DNA of 64,000 nt, taken from Neoceratodus forsteri (lineage: Eukaryota; Chordata; Ceratodontiformes; Ceratodontidae). How positions within the stretch are numbered: the stretch's first letter is position 1; each line of letters begins with the position of its first letter. Under the pieces are notes generated by a model that had not been told where the DNA came from, did not search any database, and saw only the letters and a program-made list of their open reading frames with translations. The DNA lies in the NCBI GenBank assembly GCA_016271365.2, contig CM057459.1, positions 819,637,001-819,701,000 on the forward strand, given 5' to 3'. Shown here piece by piece: positions 22,351 through 33,294 of this stretch. Position numbers and translations under genes: made by a program.

Positions 22351-22920
22351 CATCAGTATATTGCTCCTGATATGTAACATCATGTCTGCACAGCTCTGGG
22401 ATGTAGAGCTAGTGATTATTTACTGCTAGCGCTATAATAGCACTATTGCACTAGCTCTTGGTGCAGACCTACAATATTCAAACATTATATGCAAATGAGA
22501 TAATTTAGCAGTCAGAGCACAACTTTAACATTTGCATGCCATCAATAGACTGTATTCAATTATCTGCATGCCACATTGCACCTAGAGCATATGAAAGGAG
22601 TAAAGGGCACCAACCAGATTCCACAAAGGAACTGCAGGTGGCTAGATTGGTAAGTATTGTGGAATGACCTACCATTGGAACATTGGTTATCATAACACTG
22701 TGTTTACGTTTTGCCAGGACTTGACAATTGCAGTATCTGCACAAGGCTAAGTGCTGTGTTAGGTAGACAGCTAGATGAATGTTTGGCCAGGCCATGCAAG
22801 AACATGTATGTTTTGGCCATGGTGAACTAAAGCCTGCCTGCCACTGTACTCTTGTTCAGTGATCTGCTGTGTATATGCAATGTCCAATGCTGTTTGTCCT
22901 CTACATTTCTAAAAGGGAGC

Positions 22921-23135
22921 ATGGATGATTCAGAGCATCAGAGGAAGTGCATTCACCAAGAACCAAGTGTTGACCTTTGCCTGGGCCTACATGGCTTGGG
23001 AGAACCAGGCAAGCAAGCAGAGGGGTCCCAGCCTGGGTCAACATCACTGAGGCTGTCAATGCTATGTGGGGGAAAAACCACTCCATATAGGAAGTTAAAA
23101 CAGCTTACCAACTAAAAATGCAGACAAAGCAAATA
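22921..23135 (+). pseudogene. Harbinger Myb-like protein, N-terminal fragment
   Basis: Harbinger elements encode a Myb/SANT-like DNA-binding partner that brings the transposase to the element ends and into the nucleus. In two frames this segment shows pieces in the expected order: a basic segment, a Trp-containing helix, then an I-T-E-A-V-N-A-M helix in the second frame near 23,040-23,070. An indel near 22,990 changes frame. About 400 bp further right a CR1 interrupts the sequence. The assignment rests on weak similarity and on the transposase at the other end of the block. Confidence 0.4.
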
Positions 23136-23329
23136 CTGGAAAAATCTTGTCAAGAACACCAGGCCACAGGTGGTGGTCCCTGCACAGCATTCCTCCTAGC
23201 CAATGCACAGGCGGTGGTAGCCTCCACCTAGTGTCCTGTGAAGGTGACAGGTGTCCAAGTAGGTAGTTGTGAGAAACAGGTTGGACCAGCACAGCCATGT
23301 AGATGACCATATTAGCCCTATCACATTGG

Positions 23330-23330
<1 letters not shown>

Positions 23331-23378
<48 letters not shown>

Positions 23379-23383
23379 TGTGT
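23331..23383 (+). repeat. (GT)n microsatellite
   Basis: About 25 GT units with one interruption near the right end (gtgagtgtg). Confidence 0.97.
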
Positions 23384-23527
23384 TTCTACATACACTTCTG
23401 GCGTTGAGGTATGAGGGAAGAAGGAAGGTTCTGGTCATCCTGGCCTGACAGGTAAAGTATGCAGGTATGAGATGTCCTACAGAGGCATGGGCATGCATCC
23501 TGTATGGTCCATAAGACACCACATACA

Positions 23528-26090
23528 TAAGAAATATAGAAACACTGAAACATTGAAACTGACCGCAGATAAGGTCCACTTGGCCTATCCTATCTGCCCA
23601 TTTTCATTTTGATCGTTTATGCTGCAGACTCTCCTTGGTCTATGGCACTGTCGCTTCCACCCCTTTCTGTCTTCTATGATTCCCTTCTGCCTATCCCAGG
23701 CTTTTTTGAATCCCACCACTGTTTTCATTCCCAATACCTCTGCTGGAAGACTGGTCCAGGCATCCATAACCCTTTCCGTGAGGAAATACTTCCTCACACC
23801 TCTCCTGAACCTATCCCCCTCCAGCTTCATATCATGACCCTTTGTTCTAGAGCACCATTTTCTCAGAAAAATACCTCTTACCTGTACATTATTTACCCCA
23901 GTAAGGTATTTAAAGTTCTCATTCATATCCCCCCACCTGCTTCTCTCCTCCAGGGTGCACAATTGAGCTGCTTTAGCCGCTCCTCTTTTCATGCAGACCT
24001 TGCACCATCTTGGTAGCGCTCCTCTGGACCACCTCTACTCTGTCTATGTCTTTCCTGAGATGTGGTCACCAGAACTGGACACAGTACTCCAGGAGGGGTC
24101 TTACTTGTGATATAGGGGCAACACCACTTCCCTTTTCCTGCTGGTGATACCCCTACTGATGCAACCCACCATCCCACTAGCACTCCCGACTGACTTGCCA
24201 CACTGTCTGGCCACTTTAGACCATCCAATATAATTACCTCCAGGTCCCTTTCCTGCTTGGTCATCACAAGTATCTCTAGTCTCATGCTGTGTCCCATGCC
24301 CAGGGTCCTCTGGCCCCAGTGCATTATTTTGCACTTTTTAGCATTAAACCCTTGCTGCTAATCATTTCATCATTCCTACAGCCATTTTAAATCTCTTACC
24401 GTACTTTGCACCCCTGCCAGAGTGTCCACTCTGTTGCATATCTTGGTGTTAGTCACACAGAGGCAGACTTTCCCTCCCAGCTCCTCCACTATGTCACTAA
24501 TGTAGACATTGAAGAGTACTGGCCCCAGCACTGACCCCTGAGGTACCCTGCTGGTCACTTTCCCCTCCTTGGAGCAAACTTCATTTACCACTACCCTCTG
24601 CCTTTTCTCCACTAACCAGATTCTTACCCAGGTTATCACCTTATTGCCCACCTCCATGCTACCCAACTTGTTTACCAGCTTCCTGTCTTGAAAGGTGTTT
24701 AAGGCCTTGCTGAAGTCTATGTAGGTCATGTTTCACTATCCTCCCCAGATCCAACACCTTGACCTCCCAGCCACAAAAATCAGATTTGTTTGGCATGACC
24801 TTACTTTTGTGAAACCATGCTGCCTATATTCCTGCTGTCTGTTGGATTCTAGGTAGTCCTGAATCCTTTCCTTTAATAGTGTTTCCAGTTTTTTCCCTAC
24901 CATTGAAATCAGGCTGACAGGCCTATAATTGCCCACCTCCTCCTTGCTTCCACTTTCGAGAAGTGGGACTACATCTGCTCTTCTCTAGTCCTCCAGGACC
25001 ATGCCAATCTCCAGTGAACTGTTAAACAAGTCTTCCACTGGTACAGCTAGTACCACTCTGAGCTTTCTCAGCACTCATGGATATACCCCATCTAGCCCTA
25101 TAGCTTTATCCACCCTCAGATTAGGGAGTGCTTTCCTGACCCTCTCCTCAGAAAAGAGACTGGTGGTCACTTCCCTCCCCTCAAAGCTCTTGGTGCCTTT
25201 TTTTGGTACCTCCCCCTCCCTTTCTACTGTGAACACTGAGCAGAAGTAATTGTTTAAGATATTTGCCTTTTCTTGGACCCACTTCATATAATCCCTTCCT
25301 TTAACTGTACAATCTTTCCTTTTGTATTCCATTTCTTGCTAACATACCTAAAAATGTCTTGTCCCCTTTAGATACTGCCTGGGCTATTCTTTCCTCAGTT
25401 TGCACCTTTGCACTCCTTACTGGTTTGCCTGCCTCCTTCCATTTTGCCAGATACACTTCCCAGCCTTTCTGTCTCTTGGTTCCTTTATGCATTCTGAATG
25501 TCACTCTTTTTGCCTTTACCTTTTCTGCCACCTCCTTTTTGAACTATGACAGTCTTCTCTTCCTGCTTTTGCTTACTTCCTTGACATACAGGTTTTTTTG
25601 CCTTTACTGTGCCCTCTTTTAAACTGGCCCAACTGCTTTCCACCCCGCCCAGGGCATCTCCTCCTGCCAGGTCTTTTCAAAGGGATTCACTCATCTTTGT
25701 AAAGTCAGCCCTTCTTAAATCCAGGACCCTCACCCTTATGTGATTGGATTCTGCAGCTGTTCTTAAATTGCACCACATTGTGCAAAGATCACTGGTCCCC
25801 AGAAGAGTTCCCACCTTGATGACTGTAACACTGTCCCCGTTAGTAAGCACCAGGTCCAGTATTGCTCCACCTGGAGTGGGTTCACTGACCAGCCATCTGA
25901 TGAATGCCCCCTGCAAGGAGTCCAGGATGTCTATACTTTTAGCTGTCACTGAAGCAGGGAGGCTCCAATCTACAGTACGTGGAACATGTGGGACATCACT
26001 GCTGCATGCCCTGTTTGTAATGGTGTACCTGTTTGCAGAGCTGGACAAGCCCACCAGGAAGCCTTTATTGTTCCATGTGTTTCTCAACCT
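23528..26090 (-). mobile_element. CR1 LINE, 5'-truncated, opposite strand
   Basis: A - strand CR1. Its 3' end is at 23,528-23,605 (on the - strand: gataggccaagtggacctta, then tctgcggtc and short tgtttc/tgttt repeats). Reading leftward from about 26,087: endonuclease end (A-I-L-D-L-V-L-T-N-G-D, then G-T-S-D-L where S-D-H is usual), linker, RT and C-terminus. It is truncated inside the endonuclease, as is common for CR1. Many stops and frameshifts make it inactive. Confidence 0.88.
23585..26087 (-). pseudogene. CR1 ORF2 fragment (EN end, RT, C-terminus)
   Basis: Pieces on the - strand, in order: endonuclease end (26,087-25,677); linker (25,531-25,075) with R-K-A-L-P-N-L-R-V-D-K-A-I-G-L-D-G; RT N-terminus (24,936-24,736) with N-Y-R-P-V-S-L; and RT core (24,729-24,376) with Y-I-D-F-S-K-A-L-N, V-P-Q-G-S-V-L-G-P. 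The catalytic box is destroyed (C-V-T-N near 24,455 in place of F-A-D-D). The C-terminus (23,992-23,585) has R-K-Y-F-L-T-E-R and A-W-D-R-Q-K-G. Loss of the catalytic aspartates means this copy would be dead even without the frameshifts. Confidence 0.85.
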
Positions 26091-26555
26091 CTGTTGGGTT
26101 TCATGTCAAATGCCACCCTCTACAACTCCATGCACTTATCATCTATTCAGATACAGCATTGGTGGCACTGAGGTATATTTAGAGGGAGCACATTGAGTTA
26201 GTGTATCACATTTATCTGGAAATATCACGTGTGTGTCATACTACCCCCCTATTAATTTCCCATGTTGCCTGCTGTATTGACATTGCAGTCATGCCCCAGG
26301 TACCCCAGACAGCACTGACTGCTGAATGTGTCACAAAATGTGTGTAGTCTGTATGCTGGTATCCAAGTATCCTGGTAGGGTGACCATCTGTGGGATAATG
26401 ACCTACTGTGCCACATGTGTCTCTTTGCCTGGTGATCATGGTAATGGTGTGTATGGCGTGTACCGCACTGGGGGCATATGGGCATTGTACTGCAAGGACA
26501 GCATGGGTGGTGTTACACTTTACACTGCACCTGCATGCTGCCATAGTCAGCACAT
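26091..26555. other. Non-coding stretch inside the Harbinger block
   Basis: About 465 bp between the CR1 and the next LINE fragment. No domain recognised. It probably belongs to the Harbinger Myb-like gene region (an intron or decayed exon). Confidence 0.35.
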
Positions 26556-26559
26556 GGCT

Positions 26560-27055
26560 GTGTACATTTCATTTCATTTTTATTTTTTATACTGGAATAC
26601 ATGTGAGCATGTCTTCCCATTTTCACTAGCATCCAGGGATGGTCAAAAAAGCATAGAAATGAATATACAAAGAGGCAGGCACACAAAAAGACAAGAGATA
26701 AAATATACATAGTGGTGGGGAAATGCAATCAAAATATGCACACAGTTACTACAGCAACTGTAAAACACATAGAAAGTTGGAAGACTTGGGAACTTATATA
26801 CATAGTGGTTGAGGAGATGCATTCAAGTCAATATACATGGTTTATAAAGCAGCTGTAAAATGTATTCAGAGTAAAAGTGAAGGGGACAAAAATGAATTGC
26901 TGAGGTGGATATTGTTATGAGCAGGTACAAACAGATTAAGCCATGAGGTGAAGTTTCAGGTTAGGTGTGAATATTCCTAGGGATGGGCATTGAATGAGAG
27001 AGTCAGGGAGGCTGCTAAAGAGTCTGGTGCCTCTGGAGATTAGGGAGTGCAATCA
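26560..27055 (-). mobile_element. L2-like LINE, 3' end
   Basis: A - strand 3' fragment of about 0.5 kb. On the - strand, starting near 27,050, it reads like the extreme C-terminus of an L2-type ORF2 (a P-D-S-L-A-A-S-L-like block). A 3' UTR with two diverged tatacatagtggt blocks and an AATAAAAAATG-like tail at about 26,575-26,600 follows. It is heavily 5'-truncated and interrupts the Harbinger Myb-like gene. Confidence 0.5.
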
Positions 27056-27189
27056 TTGGGTAATGTGACAGAAAGTCTCTGAGAAGGAGTATTTCTCTGC
27101 AATATCTCTCTTTTGCCATCTCTTGACAACATACTCCATTGTACAGTACACCATTCAGGAGGACTTCTCTGGGCCTTCATGGTGGTGAA

Positions 27190-27975
27190 TTCCCTTGAGC
27201 CCCACCCATACTGGGGCCCAGTGTGATTCCAGCAGTGAGTAGGAAGAGGATGAGGAAGATGTGGATGATGACATCTATGTGGAGGAGTGGAGCAGACAGG
27301 GATCCAGCTCAGACCAGGAGGGGTTACCTGCCCCTGCCAGCTCCTGTACCAATGGGGCCCAGCCACCCTCCCTCCCCAGCACAATCATTGCCATGATCAC
27401 CACCCATAGCCCTAGGCACAGCCACTGCTCTGCTCCCCTAGGGCAATGCCACCAGCCTAACCACTGGCATTGCCATTGCACTGTCTCCCCAGGCCAATCC
27501 CACCTGCTCATCAACCACTGTACCACTCCAGGACTCCCCCCCACTGGACTGGACACTGCCCTGCCCCCATACCAATCTGACTGAATCAACCATCCCTGTT
27601 CCACCCCATCCACCAGAACAGAATGCAGGAATGACCACAGTTCAAATCTGGGCCACACAATGGTCCAGGTTGCAGCCTGACCCAATAACTGGGGACAGTC
27701 CACAAAGACAGCAAGAGGTAGTCAACAGACAGGTGCTGCAATCAGCCATGTGGGCAAAGGAGGGTGTGCAAGTTGAAATGGGCCATATGTACCTCATATT
27801 GCAGGACAACGAGCAGCCTTTACAGGCCCTCAATGTGGAGCACATGGCACCCTTGGGTGGAATGCAGCAGTGCATGGAGGCTGGCTTCAGCAAATTAACT
27901 GCTACTGTAATGGAGGTTACAGTCCTTGTCTCTGGAACCATGGGAGCCAGCCAAAGCGCTGGCCATTCCAGGTGA
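27190..27975 (+). pseudogene. Harbinger Myb-like protein, C-terminal part
   Basis: Two open stretches (27,261-27,584 and 27,631-27,975) separated by a frame change. The first starts with an acidic tract (E-D-E-E-D-V-D-D-D, starting before the ATG) and is then rich in Pro, Ser and His, as in the linker of Harbinger Myb-like proteins. The second has a predicted helical C-terminus with regularly spaced Leu, Met and Gln (R-Q-V-L-Q-S-A-M, then L-Q-A-L-N), typical of the family's C-terminal interaction region. It ends near 27,975. The N-terminal Myb part lies 4 kb upstream beyond a CR1 and an L2 insertion. Function is inferred from context and family layout. Confidence 0.45.
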
Positions 27976-29540
27976 CTGAGTCTCACCCAATGGCTGATGC
28001 CTCATCATCACGAAACACCTCACAGTGTAAGTATCTGGACACCTAGGGCACACTCCTGGCCATGGCTTGCTCTTCACTGGGTTTGATACCTGCAAAGCCA
28101 TGGCTGTGTGTGGCCAACACCAATCCACCATTGAGTGGATGATGACCTCCCCACTGACCTCAGGGCAACAGTGCTTACAGGCACACTGTGTCAGTGTAGG
28201 TAGTATGGAATTCACTTGGGGTGCATATTTCAATTCAATTCTATTTTATTTTTATGAGGAAAAGACACCATTGAGCAGGCTCATTTACAAGGTGGTCCTT
28301 GGAGGATGCAACATAAGGAATGATACAAAACAGCATTTCATACATGGACAATACATTTTTAACAATACATTATCAATAAAGGAATAATTGTACTTCTGTA
28401 AAAAGCTAACATCCTGATTCTAGCATTCACAATGAGGAAACAATACAGGGTAATTATACATTTGATAAGACTAACATCAAAGTTCTTTATTCACAGTAAG
28501 GGAACAATACAGTTAGGATATGACAGTCTCTCTGGATTCGTGAGAGCGGTTTGTGAAGAACAAGATGGAGGTTAGGGAAAAAGTATTCAAAAGAGATTTG
28601 TACCCTGGGTGAGGAAGTGGTGTTTAGAAGGATTATAGGTATAGGGAAAATCAAGAAGGAACAGGATAGATATGATAAGCATAGATTATCAGGGATGTGA
28701 ATGAACAGGGCATGTACGATTAGGAAAGTATAAAGGTTGAGCAAGTCAATTAGTACATCGCAAGGTGGGTAAGTTAGTAATATAGGGGAGGAAGGGAAGA
28801 TTGTGGGGATTGTGGAACTGAGGACAATTGGTGGAGACAACTACAGTAGTGTCTATAAACAGCTGTGGGAGTACAACAAGTGCTAATAGGCAGTGCAAAA
28901 GGGTTTGTAAGAATTAAGGTGGAGGACAAGCATAGCAGTTACAACTTTCCTTCAGTGATTGTCTAAGCGCAGTTTTGAAGGCATTAATCCCAACAATATG
29001 TGTACGTTTTAAGAATCTTCATAGTGTATTCCAGAGGGTGGGGTGGGCAAGGCTTAGGGATGAGGAGCCATAGCAACTATGAGTTCTGGATATATCTAGC
29101 ATAACATATGCGCATCATCTGAGCTGTTAAACTCCAGAGGTGTATTTAAACAGGTCGGCGATGTAGGAGGGCAGCTTGCTAGTAAAGGCTCTGTAGACCC
29201 AGAGAGAGGCATTTTTTATTCTTATTTTGCTAAGTGAAGTCCAACCTAATTGTGCATAGAGGGAGCAGTGGTGAGTATTAAATGGAGCTCAAGTGATGAA
29301 TTTTAACGCTCTGTGGTGCAGAGTATCCAGCTTGGCTAGAGCAGTGGTGGAACAATGGCTATAAATAAAATCTGCATAGTCAACGAGGAGGAGAAATGTG
29401 GTCTGTACCAGTCTTATTTTGGCCTCGTAGTTAAGCAGATGCCTGATTATGAAGACGAGGCCTAGCCTTTGTCATAGCCTTTTGGAGAGTTCCTCTATAT
29501 GTGTAGTGAATGATAGCCTACAATCAAGCCAGAAGCCCAC

Positions 29541-31055
29541 CTATTTGAATTTCTCCACTACCTCTAGTGGTTCCCCCAAAAGGGTCTTCATCTGGAGTTT
29601 AGCATTAGTGGAACAAGTACTATTAGGTTTGGCTTGAGGAGATATGAACATCATTTTTGTTTTTTTAGCACTGAGAAACAAATTTAGTTGCATGAGGTTT
29701 TGTTGCAGCAGTTTGAACTCCTGCTGCAGCTCTATACAAGCAAGCTCAAGGGTAGGCCTAACAACATACAGAACTGCATCATCTGCAAAAAGATGAACAC
29801 TTGCTGTACTAATTTTGGCTTCAATACCATTAATATAGATTGTGAATAATAATGGCCCAAGTCCTGACCCCTGAGGAATGCCTCTTTGTAATGCTTTAAA
29901 GGGGGAAAGATTGCCTTTGGCTTTGACCTGCTGTTTTTTGTCAGATAACCACCAAACCATTTCAAAGCTGTGTCATCCAGACTAATATCTCACAACATAA
30001 GTAATAATGACTTATGGTCTATGTTATTGAATGCCTTGCTCAAGTCCAAAAAGAGTGTGCTGATGTGGTTTTTAGAATCTAATGTGAATTGCCAATCATT
30101 TGTTACCTTTGCCAGTGCTGATACCATACTGTGTTTAGGTCTGAATCCAGATTGGAGGGGGTTTAGCATGTTCATGGTTTCTAGGTGTTCTCTTAATTGT
30201 GCATTAACTAGTTGTTCAAGTAATGTAGAAAGTATAGGTAGTAAGGATATAGGTTAGTAGTTGTTAAGATCATGTGAATTAATAGACTTAAAAAGTGGAA
30301 TAAAGTACAATTTTCCACTCAGTGGGGAGAGTCCCTTGGGAAAGAGACAAATTAAATAGATGGACAATGGGCAATGTCAAGAACTGGTGACCTAGTTTTA
30401 GGAAGAAAGGTTCAATTAGATCTGCTGCTGCACTTTTTTGTATGTCCAGAGTTATTAAGAGGTCCTCAACCTGCTTAAAGGTTATTGGACTAAAACTAAA
30501 CTTGGATGATTGTTTGGTAGCCTTTGGCAGGGGGCATGGTAAGTCTTTGTTGCTGGGTTGCATGAGAAGTTTGCTTGCTGGAGAGGTATTAAAAGCTAAC
30601 CCAGCAGTGTCAAAAAGGTTATACAGTTGCTCTAAGATACATTGTTTACTAGTATAGGTGTTGTCACTGGAGATAATCTTGGAAGGTAGTGATGATGAGG
30701 TGCTGTGCCTATCAATATCTCTTAGGATTTGCCAAAATTTGTCTGCATCCTTTCTGGATGATTCTAGTGCAGATTAAAAGTATTTGGTTGTTCTGGCCCT
30801 TATAAGCTTTGTTCATTGGTTCCTAGTGGTTCTAAAAGCCACCCAGTCTGTTGTGAGTTTTGTTTTGTGGGCCCTTTTCCATAGGATATCTCTGCCATGT
30901 AAGGCTGACTTTAGTTCACTAGTAAACCAGGGGCATATCCTTTTCCTTGTTTTGATTTTTACTAGAGGTGTACATTTGTCAATCACCTTCAGAACAAGGC
31001 TGTGGAAAGGTTGTAGGCCTCTGCGATTGTGGTTGCTAGGTAGAAATCTTGCCAT
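29541..31055 (-). pseudogene. L2-like ORF2, linker and RT
   Basis: Linker (31,055-30,813) with C-P-W-F-T-S-E-L-K and a basic K-R-A-H-K-T-K stretch. Pre-RT (30,563-30,288) with D-I-Q-K-S-A-A-A-D-L-I and an L-P-T-E-W-K block. RT palm (30,175-29,990) with G-F-R-P-K-H-S and L-F-L-D-L-S-K-A-F-N (usually D). RT core (29,960-29,541) with R-G-I-P-Q-G-S-G-L-G-P and F-A-D-D at 29,778-29,789. The frames change between blocks. The catalytic Asp pair is kept. Confidence 0.82.
30729..30967 (-). repeat. LINE segment with a second copy at 31,625
   Basis: 239 bp repeated at 31,625-31,863 with about 8 differences by eye (roughly 97% identical). This copy lies inside the L2-like LINE. Confidence 0.9.
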
Positions 31056-31080
31056 CGAATTTTGCTTAGCTCTGTGAGGA

Positions 31081-31624
31081 AGTCAGTGCAATTGAATTTC
31101 CACACAGCCATATCCCACATGGGTCACCTCGTGCCCCCCCTCACATTCTCCATGCTCCCTACCTGGATGGAATTGTATTTCTGTTTGTCCTCCTTTGAAC
31201 TCCCCTGCTTGGATGACATTAGATTTCCATTTGTCCCATTTTGACCTCCCTGCCATTATTGCATTTCTTTTTGTTTCAGCCCTCTACCCCTACATTACCT
31301 GGATGGCAATGGATTTGTCTCCTTTGACCCTGCCGATGACATCCTTGCTTTTCTTTCTGCCCCTTCCCCCAATCTGAATGGCTTGTTATTTCTGGTTATC
31401 CTTGTTTTTCCTGTACATTATTATTTCCATAATACACTTTTTGAGAACATTACCATTTCCTGTGTAGTCTATACTCACTTTCAGGATCTGAAGATTTCTG
31501 TGATGAGGTGGGCTCTATACTCCCATGAACTCCCGATCATCCTGGGGTCACACATGTCAAGCTGCTCCAACATTCCCGGTTCACTGGCTCTGCATCTGCT
31601 GCAGTGTTTCCATCTGGAACTTAC
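31081..31624. repeat. Spacer with degenerate ~60-bp repeat
   Basis: No gene seen. A weak tandem pattern built on tggatgg-aattg-atttctgtttgtcc- and -tttgaactcccct- blocks recurs about four times at roughly 31,090-31,345. It lies between the two copies of the LINE segment. Confidence 0.5.
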
Positions 31625-31863
31625 TGCCAAAATCTGTCTGCATCATTTCTGGATGATTCAAGTGCAGATTGAAAGTATTTGGTTGTTTTGGCCCTTATAG
31701 GCTTTGTTCATTGGTTCCTAGTGGTTCTAAAAGCCACCCAGTCTGTTGTGAGTTTTGTTTTGTGGGCCCTTTTCCATAGGATATCTCTGCCATGTAAGGC
31801 TGACTTTAGTTCACTAGTAAACCAGGGGCATGTCCCTTTCCTTGTTTTGATTTTTACTAGAGT
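31625..31863 (-). repeat. Second copy of the 239-bp LINE segment
   Basis: Matches 30,729-30,967. It is not flanked by the rest of the LINE on either side: it ends directly at Harbinger sequence on the right. A separate retroposition would be expected to carry the LINE 3' end, so local duplication or template switching is more likely. Confidence 0.9.
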
Positions 31864-31879
31864 TTTACTACAGTTCTCT

Positions 31880-32870
31880 GGAATATTACTGACAAGCATA
31901 TCCCATGGTTGAGTGCTATGCAACAAGCAAGGAACATGGCACAGTCCTTCTATGGAGTGTATTGTAGGGCATCACCCAAATGGCCAATGCACCTGAAACA
32001 CATACTGAGCATGACAAATACTCCCTCGATGACACTGCATGTAGTGGAGTGCCCCATGTTGTACCTGTCCTCTGCCACAGATTCAGGTTGTAGGATAGGT
32101 GTTAGGAGCCAGAGCCACAGAGGATATACACTGTCCCCTGTGTAGGCAAAGGGCATTGGTTAGTGACATCACTGGCACCTGGGGCGAGAGGTCTTGGGTG
32201 CATACTCACTGATAAGTTGCCCACTAATTATTTCTCTGCCTTTAAAATTTTGACAGAAGATGGAGTTGTACCATATGATGACATTGCGGGCACTGCCAGG
32301 GTACCATGTCAGGGCATATTTTTGCATCACACACCATCTGGCAGTTGATGGAGTGAAAGCCCTCCACCCTATCACCTGCAGATGCCAGATGGCAACATGG
32401 GTGCAGTCAGTGGCTACCAGTACAGCCAGTAGGTGCACAACCCACTCGAATTGCTGCCTGGTTGCTGTTTGCTCTGCTGGTGTGGTGGGGAATATGATGA
32501 ACTTCCAAAAGTGGGCCAGCAGTGCATCTAGGAACTCTCACAACAGGTGCAATGTGGCAGACTATGTGATACTGGTGGTGTTCTTCACCAGTATCTGAAA
32601 TGTTTCAGTGGCTGTGAAGCATGATGCTGCTGTCACCTTGAGCGCTATGGACATTGCATAGCTTTGCTGGGTATCTGTCAGGAGCTGGTCATGCAGCAGT
32701 TCACACAACTGCATGAGCATGGGCCTGTTAAATCAGTGCTAGCCTACAATTTTCTCATCACTGAGGACTTCACCTGTGACTCATGGATTTTACTGTCTGC
32801 TGGCTGCATTGTGCCTCCGAGGCCTGCTCATTGGCCCACTCGTCTTCCTGCATGACTGTCTCAGTTTTTG
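31880..32870 (-). pseudogene. Harbinger (PIF-type) transposase
   Basis: A DDE-type nuclease that excises and inserts Harbinger elements. From the right on the - strand: a helical N-terminal region with A-L-K-V-T-A-A-S (about 32,600), then A-T-D-C-T-H-V-A-I (about 32,415-32,390), the region that normally carries the first catalytic Asp (usually GAIDGTHI). Next come W-Y-P-G-S-A-R-N-V and F-K-G-R-E-I. Then G-D-S-V-Y-P-L-W-L-W-L-L-T-P-I at about 32,095-32,140 (normally GDSGYPL), R-Y-N-M-G-H, and C-F-R-C-I-G-H-L-G. Each block matches the family in order. Stops interrupt the N-terminal third and the frame changes near 32,165. It faces the Myb-like gene. Confidence 0.85.
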
Positions 32871-33251
32871 TTCCTAAATAAATTTATTAATCATACTTCA
32901 TTCAACCAATGTGTACTAAATTTGGTAGAAGTAGAGTCTGGGATGGGGTACCTGAAACCTGAACATTTTGTGTCAATCTGTTTGGTGGAGATTTGCAGAG
33001 GTGGAAAAATGCTAAAATTTATCCAATCTTAGAGTTGTTTTTTTTTGCTGACCCGTAACTAAATACTATTTTTTTTTTAAACTGAAACTTACAGGTTTTT
33101 TAAAGTCTGTTCCAAGGTGTGTGCTTTTACAAGTTTGCAGTTTTTAACTTATCTAGGTTTTAAAATATAAGTTAAAACACGATCAGTTAAAAAAAAACTA
33201 ATGTTCCATGGATATCTGGATTTTTTGAGTTAGCAGCTTGAAAGCTATTTC

Positions 33252-33294
33252 CTTCAAACTGTTTTATCAGCTAGCTGATGAAAGCAGTTTGAGG
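33252..33294. repeat. Inverted repeat (hairpin)
   Basis: Arms of about 20 bases, cttcaaactg-tttatcagct and agctgatgaaa-cagtttgag, meet at a ctagctg centre with few mismatches. It could be the remnant of a small foldback element. Confidence 0.6.

Larger units (their letters stand above)
28230..31080 (-). mobile_element. L2-like LINE
   Basis: A - strand LINE with its 3' end at about 28,230-28,260 (an AAATAAAATAGAATTG-type tail on the - strand). It runs leftward through a 3' UTR, C-terminal region, RT and pre-RT linker, and starts inside the endonuclease/RT linker near 31,080, so it is 5'-truncated. RT motifs resemble the L2/Crack/Daphne group. It sits between the two Harbinger genes. A 239-bp internal segment is repeated 896 bp to the right. 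Confidence 0.8.
22850..32870. mobile_element. Harbinger transposon with nested insertions
   Basis: A composite block. A Myb-like gene on + (fragments 22,921-23,130 and 27,190-27,975) faces a Harbinger transposase gene on - (31,880-32,870). Convergent Myb-like and transposase genes are the normal layout of autonomous Harbinger elements. Between and inside them sit a CR1 (-), two L2-like LINEs (-) and a duplicated LINE fragment. The outer terminal inverted repeats and the TWA target duplication were not located, so the outer borders are approximate. Confidence 0.6.

Noticed and set aside
23609..24016. 135-codon + strand frame
   Set aside because: Antisense shadow of the - strand CR1 C-terminus.
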